From Larimichthys crocea (taxonomy: Eukaryota; Chordata; Actinopteri; Sciaenidae): 64,000 bases of DNA. The notes beneath the pieces were generated by a model. That model worked only from the letters and a program-made list of their open reading frames with translations, did no database searches and was not told where the DNA came from. The stretch is from assembly GCF_000972845.2 (NCBI RefSeq), contig NC_040019.1, forward strand, positions 8,043,774 through 8,107,773, in the 5' to 3' direction. Position numbers and translations under genes: made by a program. Position 1 is the first letter of the stretch. Each line of letters begins with the position of its first letter. Positions 54,540 to 64,000 of this stretch are shown piece by piece.

Positions 54540-54640
54540 CTCAGCACACAGCAGCATAATGCGTGCACATTATTGGAGGGCTAATGCTAATTAATGCTAA
54601 CAGGTCCATCACAGATTGCCTAGAGTAAACAAAGATTAAG
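54540..54640. promoter_or_regulatory. candidate element with homeodomain-type repeat
   Basis: GCTAATGCTAATTAATGCTAAC at 54580-54601 holds three GCTAA words around a central TAATTA core and is near-palindromic. Such closely spaced TAAT sites are typical of homeodomain dimer binding. Function is inferred. Confidence 0.3.
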
Positions 54641-56059
54641 TTCAGAGAATTTATATTCCCCAGTCTGACGTACATCTGGAAACATCATTTGTCAGAGTAA
54701 TCACAGTCAATTCTTTTCACACATAGAGCGTTAAAGAAACACATGTTTGATATAACCGTCTGCTTTTGTAAGCTGTTGAAAAGTATGGGGTAAAAAGAAG
54801 AAGAAGAAAAAAAAATCACATGGAAACACTGACTTCATGTATTTCTTTCACACACAGCTGGTCATGTTTTGCTGACTATGTCACCAAAATTAGCAGTGAT
54901 GTCAATGATGGATGTCCCTCTGCAGGCCATACTTCAGAACCTCCCTTCAGAGGACTTGTGTTTCAACCTTCATCTGGAATGGACTTCATTTATAGACCGA
55001 CAGTTTAACCACAGTCATTGTGACACAGGATACATTTAAAAGACTCCGAGGGTTGAAATCCCTTTCATGTCAAAGGAATAACAAGAGTGGTAGAGCAAAA
55101 GAAGGGAATATTTTAAGGGCAATGAATGAAGAAAAATGTATGAGGGGGCACTTCAGAAATCCACTGTCTTATGTGTCCCTCTGGCCCCGACCGATTCCAC
55201 TCTTCACTGTGCTCAGCCCAATATCCTTTCATTTCTCTGGTGTTTACAATGTAATTCCTGCAGAGGACTTAACAAGCTTCATTGGTTCTGCTGGGAAAAT
55301 GCAGAATGATCATCTCTCACAGAAACTGACAACTCCTTTTTCTATTTTTTTTTGTAACAACTTCCTCCTCCTTTTAGATCTTTTTTTTTTCTTTCCAGGT
55401 AAAGTGGCATTTCTTTGTGAATGGACACAAAAAGCTACAAAAGACACTGAAAACTAAAGAGAGAGTGGCAAAGAGAGAAAGATTATATGTGTGTGTGTGT
55501 GTGTTCTTGGTAAGCTCCTCAGAGGTGGGTAAGGGCTGTGAAAGGCCACATTGTTGATGTCAAGGCCAGTCAGCATCAAAGGGCTGATTCAGGTTGCGAG
55601 AGACGTCTCTCTCTCTCTCTCTCTCTCTCTCTTTCGTTCTTTCTCTCTTTCTCTCCCTCTCTCCACAAAAACAGACACACACACACACTGTTCTGCTGAA
55701 GACAGCCCCCTGAAGACTCCAAAAAACATCATGGTTTACTGTTCCTCCTCACAGCCGAAGAACAATATTTGGAATTGACGTGTAAACTCAGAGTGAGGTC
55801 AAGGGGCACACAGTAACACGGTTCAGTGCATGTTAGAGTGAAAAGTAAAGTGAGATATTTCTTGTCCCCCCGACTTCTACTTGACTGAAATATCTCCCAT
55901 GGTATCGTTCACGAATGGTATGTTGTCTTTGATAATGTTTGTGAACTAGTCTACTTTATTTTCGCGCACACTAACCTCACATCAAATGGTTGTGTTTGGT
56001 TATTAAAATCATATTGTTGACAAAATCCTTATTCGTCACCACGCCATTCCGTTCAAGCC
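54641..56059. other. intron 1 block: unique sequence and CT repeat, no gene seen
   Basis: It contains an A/G-rich patch at about 54797-54816, T runs near 55345 and 55381, a GT run at about 55489-55504, and a CT run at 55605-55632. The 145-codon open frame at 55020-55457 has no recognisable domain. Confidence 0.6.
55605..55632. repeat. (CT)n dinucleotide microsatellite
   Basis: About 14 CT units followed by more degenerate CT-rich sequence to about 55663; GA-rich in the unc5c transcript. Confidence 0.95.
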
Positions 56060-56400
56060 AAGGAGCGGAGAAAACCCCAGGGCTTACTGAGCTTTAATTA
56101 CACCCACCAAAGTGCATTATATCTGTGACTTCTGCGTGTGATTGTGCATGTCTGTAAGTGTGCATGTGTGTGTGTGTGAGGGTATGAATTAGTAAAGTTA
56201 GACACCAGGAGCTGTGCCACCGTGTCAGGATGAGATTTAACGAGCTTTAATAACAAGCTTTAATGAGCTTAATTAGGAATCCATGCGATCCCCATGGAAA
56301 CGCCTCAACCTCACAGAACCCGGCTCCGGGTCTGAGGAGCTTTCAATTGGATTACTGTGGCTAATGTCACTGAGACACAACAGTGAAAACAAACAGAGCG
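56060..56400. promoter_or_regulatory. candidate enhancer with AGCTTTAAT cluster
   Basis: AGCTTTAAT occurs at 56090-56098, 56243-56251 and 56256-56264, followed by GAGCTTAATTAGG at 56265-56277. Three copies of a nine-base word plus a TAATTA core within about 190 bp is striking and not part of a simple repeat. A short GT run (about 56164-56177) interrupts the block. The repeated words may be homeodomain sites; this is inference. Confidence 0.35.
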
Positions 56401-59400
56401 CTAGAGGAGAGGCGGCTGAGGAGGGAATGAGGTGGGATGAATGGTAAAAACAGGGGATGGATGTCAGAGAAAGACCTTTGGCAGTGGAGGAATACCTGCT
56501 GAGGGATGATGGGAGGAGGAGGGATAACCAGCAGAACCAGTAGGATTAGTGTCGCTCAGAGATTTGGCTTGTGCACTGTAGACACAGGAGGACAAGTCCC
56601 TACCTTAACACCTTTTTCACTCCAGTGATAATTGTGCTTCCAGACCCAATTAACCCCTTCGGAGTCTCACACTTTTTTCACTCACTTCCTTTCCCTTTCC
56701 TCATTTTCACACATTCTGACTGACCTGTTTCGCATAGACGTGTGATTAAATTTGAGGTTTTAAACATGTTAAAAAGAAATGAATTAATTTTTTTTTTTAA
56801 ATGCTTCAACTTCTATTAAATTTCTTTATTAAATGTATTGATGCACATATGGATGAGGAGTGCTACAGACAACATGCTATACATGTTGTGACATACAAGT
56901 TATTTATAAAGGAGGAAATAAAAGTGGCAGAATCAAAGTAGCCCTTAAAAAAATGCGCCCTTATTTGCATTTTCTCTTACAACTTTTAGGAATTTCCTTC
57001 AAAGTGGTGCAACATTTCAACACTAACCTCATCTCTTTTGACCCTTTCCTTCTTCTGTCTCTCCGGGATCGGTTTGCCCCGCGGTGATCACAGGGAGGTT
57101 CTGCAAAGTGCAGTCCGACAATGACGGAGTGACCTTTCAGATAAGCATGATAAAGCTGTCCGTCCCAGCTCTTCCTTCTTCCTCCCCTCTTATGTGCACA
57201 CACACACACACACACGCACGCACAAGCACAAATGTAAGCACGCACACAGACGGAGGTGAACACACACACTGGCATATCTGATGACCTACTCTCTGACAAG
57301 TCCTCCCTGAGGGATTTTTACACATGCACACACACATACACACAAACTAGTCCTCTTCTCTGGTATAGCATCATGGGGTGTCATCTGGCAGGTAGGGTAT
57401 CACTAGATCCTGGGAGCTGGGAATATGGGGGGCTGACCTTAGTGTCTAGGTAGAGGTCACAGAGGTCTCTCGGACAACACAGTGCATCTATACATTGTCA
57501 GCCTTGAGCTGGACTATGTGGGGAGGTCATCTTTCACCATCTATCTGCTGGATTCTCCCATGCCCGTAGCATGTCCCTTCATGGTCTCGCTATATATAGT
57601 TCCCTTGCTTCCCAGGGTTCTTTGTGATGTCCTGCTGCGGTGGAAAGAGTCTGGGGCTCATCATTATAAATCAGCCCGTTAGAAGGAATAAAATTTTAAA
57701 GAGCTTCTCCCTGGATTCAAACTGAAGTCTCCATTAGTGAGGCCAGAGCAAATGGTTGCTTGCATGGCAACACACAGCAAATCAACACAACAACCCCTTT
57801 AATCACCCACTCAGTCCTTTTGTTCTCCTCCCTATCTCCCTCCCTTCTCTGAGATTTCAGTGATAGCGAAAGTCCAATAAAAAAGTCTTTAAAGAGGAAA
57901 ATCATCTCAGGTATGCCTTTACTACACCGTGTGGTCAAATATATTGTTCATTACATCTACATCTCCTGCATCCTCACCCCTTATCGGCTCCTTTACCTTA
58001 AAATACATCACAGAGATATATTTTTCTAACCTTGCATAGGTCTCTATAATAGGTCAAGGGAGATTAGTGGGGAGGAGAGGAGGAGAGTGTAAACTCATCT
58101 TATCACTCTGTGGTCTCTGGCAAGAGGCAGGACTGCTGACAGTACACAGATAGCAGGCGGTGAGGATATCGAGAGGCAGAAACACAAACAGGGCCACACA
58201 GCGGGGCTGCCCAGAAAGGCACTGATTAGAAGGCAAAGAGGCAGATACAAAGAGTCTGACAACAGAGCTTTAAAAACAAAAGAAGATGCAACACAATATA
58301 CCAAACACACATGAACACACACACATACACACACACACAAACACAGACTATGATTTCATTTCATGTCAGCCTTGAGGGAGGGCTGAACTACTCGCCTCAT
58401 CATCCTCCTTCTAGATCGCTCTGTTCTTGGCCTGCTGCACGCCTCCGGGTCCAGCGAAAGCAGCGATTAACGACAACAGGGAGAGTGTGTATAAGTGTGT
58501 AAGTGTGTGTAAGGCCTGATCGTTAGAGCGGCCAACTTGTGTAATACAATTACAGAGGCTGCAGAGAAACTGCTAATGTGCACGCAGGCAGCTCTGTCAT
58601 ATGGATCAGGTATTGAGTTTTCTATGGTTAATTCACTTTCCAGCACACACATGGGTGCATTAGTTAGATTAGAGAAGCGGTAGGGGATGGGAGGTGGGGT
58701 TGGTCTACTGTCGAGTCGGGCAGATTTGTTTAGTGGTGGCTGTCAATTACAACCCTGACCCTTGCACTAAATGGCTGCGCATCTAGTAGAAAAAAAGGGA
58801 AGCAGACAAAAGCCAGATAAGATTGGTAAAGACATGGCCATTTGCTACAGAAGATAACAAGTGGCATGTTGTGGAGTAAACAATGGTCAAAACACTGTGC
58901 GTAATGCTCCACCAATAAAACAGAGTGCTGGGGCCTGAAAAGGCTATGTGACCATCAGTAAGATTAGTCAGCCAATGTTATCACTACGATGCTTCAGTAA
59001 TGGGACGATACAAGGCCAGCGGTGGAGGGGTACTTAAATATATGAAATGGGGAAAAAAAAGATTAAATTTTGCTCTTTTGAAAAGTCTTGTGCAATTCAA
59101 AAGACTGATTGTGGATGCAATCACTCAAAAACTACTTACCTCCCTTTGCTCTTTATGGATTACATTGTGCTACATAAAAAAGGAATAAGACCACATAATT
59201 TATTTATACTCTATAAAAGTACAGTCAGTATTCTTATAGTACTCCCTTTTTACATATGGAAGTTATTTTGTTATATTTTGTGAATCATTTCATTCATTCA
59301 GAACTTCCAGATCAGATTAGACTTTGTTTCTGTTACCAAACTCCACTGTGAATGTATATTATAGAGTTTATATTACATAAAAGAGATAAATAATTAATAA

Positions 59401-62400
59401 TCACATAGATTTCAAAGTATCTGCGAGAAAAAGGAACCCAGGGTCAGTTTAAAATTTCCAACATCTGTAACAAAAACTGTATATGGCGTATGCTTCTATT
59501 ACTTTACAAAGCATCAGCTTATAAAAAGCAAAAGGAAGTACAGACTGTATTTCAGGTATTACTGGAGAGTTCAAGCTAGATAGGTCCCTCCTCACATTCA
59601 GACACATTCATCCATGCGTCCTTGCATCTGTATAAAGACATTATGGCTGTTTTTTCACTAAAGCTGGAGACGCTTATCTCAAGGGAGTGAGACCAAGGAA
59701 GACACAATTGTAATGCTAGTTAGGGGATCATTATGACTCTCTTCCAGAGATAATAAATAAATTAAATCTCACAGCAGCTCTTTTTCTCCAGTAGCTAAAT
59801 GGGCTGCAGGAGGGGGCTTCAGTTTCCACAGTAAACACCTCCCTCCCATGTAAACACATAAAATCACAACAAGATGGCCAATGCGGCTCTGCTCGTAATT
59901 GTATCACTGAAGTGAGATGAGTGAGTTTTAGGAGGGGGAGAGTATTATTTCTGTTTGCAGCTGATTGAATTAAAATGTCTGTGTCACTCCCGAGAGACCA
60001 CCCCAATACAAAGGACATGGATTCTCTGCATGTAACGGGGGGGCACGCAGCAACAAATAGAGTCTTTGTAGGCTCTGACAGTATTTTTTTTTTTCATCTG
60101 ACACCCAGCTTCTTCTAAGAGACTAAGAGAAAGGGGAAAGACGAATCGAAATGAAGAGCAGAGTTGGATGTGACAGGCTGAGCAGAGAAAACCTTTAACC
60201 ACGCATAGATGTTAGACAGCTACATCCCGTCATTGTGACACATCAATCAAAGCGCTGATCACTTTTGTCCTCCCACTTGTCCAGACCTTGTTAAGTGCCT
60301 GTGTGTGTCAAAACTGCTTTGACCAATCCATTTGATGCCATGACCACTGACTACAGACAGAGTAGCATGTTAGCAGAGTGACCGCTGACACTCCTTGGAT
60401 TTGACATGCCCCGTCGAAATTCTTTAGACAGTCTACTGCATTCTGTCAAGCTCTTATTAAAACAAACTATGAGCAAAAGAAACAAAATGGAAGCTACAGT
60501 GTAAATATTACGGCTTGAGTTTCTCATGCCTTCACCCTCAAGTTCAATCAATGTGGAAACAACTGCCAAACAAGAAAAAGGGCAGTCAAAACCAAAACCA
60601 GGTTGCTCTGGTATCTGGTGTTCCACAGAAAAGCAACACAATAAGGTTCAGATTACAACGTCCAATTTCCCGAGAAACTCCAGGGGGAAATTCATATGCA
60701 TATATGTGAGTTGGTAATTCTCAAAGCGGCCCAATCCTTACAACACATTGGTTTGTTCAACATTGTTGCATTTGTTTACCAGATTTTTGCCTCTTTTCCA
60801 TGAACAAAAAGCCACACAAAGCAACCCAGAATAGCTGTGGGTTAATGTGCTTGAATCCTGGATGCTCTCAGGCTGTTCATCCTGTGGGTAAAAGCCACAC
60901 AGCTTAGGAGTGGCAATACTATCTCTGTTTCATTCCATCCCTTGTCTCCACCTCCTCTATTCCTACTCTTCCTTTGGCCAGCATCATTGCTTTGGTTGGC
61001 GGGGTCTTGTGCTGGAGCAGGCTGCTAAATAAAACATTTGGCATGGAAAAACAGCGATAACAAAAAAATGTGCTTTTCGCAGAGCTAGTAAGACTTTGCA
61101 GACTTGTAAAAACAAAAATACCATGATTTAGTAATGTGCAGCGTTCTAAATGTGAGGGGCAAGGAATGCATGCAGTAGAATTTAAACAAGCAGCTACTGA
61201 AGGAAACTCATCAGGAGGTATGATTTACCAGTCCACTGTTCCTTCCTTTACACAGCAGAGGTTACCCCGTGTTGCCCTCCCCCTCCATGTCTCTCCAATG
61301 TAACCCCCTCTGTTTTTACCTGACAGATCAGCTTACCTCACGTCAGCCTAAAAACCATGGGAACCCCTATGCATGGTGTGTCACCACTGAATTATCGGTT
61401 TCCGCTGCACATGCTCCAGCATATCTGCAGCAAGCCATTATGGTGTATCAGTTTACAGTTAGTGTGCTGACTCCAGTGCAGCTGGTGTACTGTATGGGGT
61501 CATAGTTTATAGAGGTCTGGAATTAGAGAAATAAGCCTGTCATCTTGCTAAGCTCGGTCATTTTTTCCAAATGGAGATCTCATTTCTCCATCAACTTGAC
61601 TTGGGGGAGAGTGGTTCTCTGAAACCCTTTCACTGAGCGATACTCCCAACGAAACTCAAAAACAAACAAAGTATTTCAGCATAATCCCAATAAAGTCCTG
61701 ATAAAAAATTGTCAGTCTTGATAGTACTGAGGACTTCTTCTAATTTATTGGTATCATCACGAATCGTGTAAAAATAGGTTATTATTGATGTGTGATTCAT
61801 GCATGAGGGTGATTCATCACTAATTCAGTTTAATAAAGAATCTGGCATGTGTGCTATTCTTGCCATTGTGATCAAAGCGTGGCAGTACAATATCATAAAC
61901 TCCACTCACTTAATCTTAAAGGATTAAGTAGGTCAGGTTTGATCTATGTAAACTGTAAATTATTGTGATGAGTAACTTCAGCTACTGCTGATGAGGACTC
62001 AATCTCTTGCAGGCAGCGTGCCGTGCTCTGTTTTTCATTTAATGCTTATACATTTATTTGTTTATAGGCTGTTTTGTTATTTGACCTATCCGTGTCTTGC
62101 GCTAATAAACTATAGAATACAATACATCACTCTAAGCAGTACACACTACTGTGGCCTGCTTTAGTTCTCCGCTGGTTTGATGTGGTTATTAACTGATTAT
62201 CATATTTCAGATGTGCTGACATATAAAAAGTGGGACTACACGCTTAGAGCCCTAGTAAAAAAATAATAATAATAAAAACAGAGCTCCCCTGAAAGCCACA
62301 AAATAGTTTGCACACTGGCATACGTGTAACGGTGAAAGTCTGTACCAATATTTGGGGGTTTCATGCCTGAACGGATTTGGAGTTTGTGGATGTTAAAGAG

Positions 62401-64000
62401 CAAACAAGAGTAGTGTTTACTGTAGGAATTTCAAGTGAGGGTGCTCATCTGTATACAAAATAGGACCAATTCAGACATTTGACCTGGTTTAGGAAAAACT
62501 CCCAGCTTTTTTTTCCCTTCTCACCGCATTTCAGAGCGATCATCACAACAACATCCATTATTCACCTTGTGCCTACTGTTTGGCTAGCTCCTTGAAAGGG
62601 GCAAATGCACAGCTGGAGGCTCTTCTCGACTGCCAATCCCTTACACAACTTGAAGCAGAAGCTTTTATTGTGCAACACATAATTCCTCATGTATTAAAGC
62701 AAACACCCTTTCAGCCGATGATGACATGCATACACCGCAGTACAGAAATATTGTGAATGCGAGGGCAGCTATACTTGACTTTGTTCAATCCTTTCATGTT
62801 TAAACATCATGTAGGACATCCAGGGACTGACACTTTAAGCTCATTAATAATTCTGACATTTACAGCGGTGAACTTTCAGAGCTGCGCAGACTGCTTTCTG
62901 TCATAATCAACCTCATCTCCATAGTATTCATTAACTGAAGAATGCATACAAATCAAAGACAACACAGCCACTTATTCTCCGCATGGAACCCCCTAATTTG
63001 GCAGATTGTGAATGTTAGCAGGGCATTTTGGTTCCCTGACAGATTTGCGAAAGAAGAAGAATTCAGTGCAGTTTTCCATCTCTGGCAAGCACACAAATTG
63101 TAGCAGCTATGACAGTGTGCTTTACATGTTGGGAGTCATAAAGTAACCATTCACCGTGGGGCTTCTGTCTGGGCCCCATTTAAATGAGACCCATTGAGCT
63201 TGCCCCAGTTAAACAGTGTCTGCCAGTACTTAGGTCATCAGGGACTGATCATGGAGATATGGCACACACACACACACACAGGCTCACAAAAACACACTGT
63301 ACAAACCCAGGAAAGTGCTGACACCCAACAGCAATCTCGAGTTGCAAACCATTACTGGACTCACAGTAACAAAGCCCAAAATAAAGAAAAGAGGTCACGC
63401 AGCAGGGTGTTTGGGTTGGTGGTAGTGATGATGGTTGGGTCGGGTGGTTAACTCCGCTCATAAACTGTGCTTTTGCTTTCAGGAGTGTGGAAACAAAATA
63501 TTTTGCAAGATGCTGGGGATGAATTCCACGGTGTTTGCTGAGACTTGTACGGAGTAATTACACAAAAAAAGACAAAAACACCCATTCATCACATGGCTTC
63601 AACAGTCAGGCATGATTTCAATAGCATCATTTTTTAAAGCATCTCTTAACACACATTTTAACTCTTCTCTGCTCTTGTCAGCAGAAGTACATGGAGAGTG
63701 GTGTGGAGGGGGATTAATCACAGAGTGCATACCAATTGTGAAGCTTTAATTTAGCACCTCATTTAACTCAGTAAAAACAACAACTTTACAGGCTGGCATT
63801 CTGACACACATTTAATTCTGCCCTCTGGTAATGGTCTGCTCTGTTTAAAAGTCTGTTTGGCAGCTCTGTAGATAACAGATGGAAGAAAAATGAGGGGAAT
63901 TATGAGAAAGATTGATTTCCTGGGGATGAATGGTCTGCTATTCACACAGATTTATCTGAAACAGACTTTCTCGGACTCTGTTATTATTGAATAAACACAC
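56401..64000. other. intron 1 block: unique sequence with CA runs, no gene seen
   Basis: It contains CA runs at 57197-57215, 58317-58339 and 63263-63280, and AT-rich DNA at 59190-59560 and 61680-62300. A 7-bp inverted repeat (ATGGAGA/TCTCCAT) lies at 61572-61592. The segment 62830-63190 is non-repetitive, with ATTA cores (CTCATTAATAATTC, TTCATTAACTG, CCCTAATTTGG), and may be a conserved element. No exon 1 of unc5c and no other gene is recognised. Confidence 0.6.
62830..63190. promoter_or_regulatory. candidate conserved intronic element
   Basis: A balanced, repeat-free block with several ATTA/TAAT cores and an ACAAATCAAAG stretch resembling a TCF/LEF-type core (near 62948-62958). Enhancer identity is inferred from composition only. 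Confidence 0.22.

Noticed and set aside
55020..55457. 145-codon plus-strand open frame
   Set aside because: No recognisable domain, poly-Phe/Leu from T runs, and no supporting splice or start context.
60242..60249. TGATTGAT PBX-HOX octamer (reverse strand)
   Set aside because: An eight-base word is expected about twice by chance in both strands of 64 kb; no clustering of other sites was noted.

Overview
This window comes from a vertebrate nuclear genome, almost certainly a ray-finned fish and probably an advanced (percomorph-like) teleost. The reasons are: coding sequence confined to two short exons with consensus splice sites inside very long introns; dense CA/GT, CT and GGAAA microsatellites; a 5'-truncated LINE of the fish L2/CR1-like type ending in a TTGCC-repeat tail; and a decayed tRNA-derived SINE with the 3' body common in teleosts. 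There are no operons, bacterial genes, CRISPR arrays or phage.

Only one gene can be supported: a netrin receptor of the UNC5 family, best matching UNC5C (unc5c), read on the minus strand. Exon 3 lies at 3975-4118 and exon 2 at 11170-11400. The boundaries join in frame: exon 2 ends with the first base of a Gly codon and exon 3 begins with its last two. Together they encode the N-terminal extracellular linker and the whole first immunoglobulin domain, including the four cysteines that form the UNC5-specific pair of disulfides. This domain contributes to netrin binding and, in mammals, binds FLRT proteins. Exon 1 (signal peptide) was not found and probably lies beyond position 64000; exon 4 (Ig2) lies before position 1.

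Layout in plus-strand coordinates: 1-3974 is part of intron 3; 4119-11169 is all of intron 2 (7,051 bp); 11401-64000 is at least 52.6 kb of intron 1. Intron 1 holds an L2-like LINE remnant (about 40205-41246), a SINE remnant (about 25755-25897), a possible unclassified dispersed repeat (about 39640-40035), many simple repeats, and several non-repetitive stretches rich in homeodomain-type ATTA/TAAT motifs that look like candidate conserved enhancers. The strongest regulatory observations are two exact PBX-MEIS decamers (16811-16820 and 50283-50292), a perfect 12-bp inverted repeat with CAGCTG E-boxes (16744-16782), a FOX-like 12-bp palindrome (39319-39330), and an AGCTTTAAT cluster (56088-56275).

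I found no convincing new molecular system. The most testable unexplained signal is a plus-strand, splice-bounded open interval at 51370-51652, which could be an antisense exon or chance. All enhancer calls are inferences from motif content and need comparative alignment.
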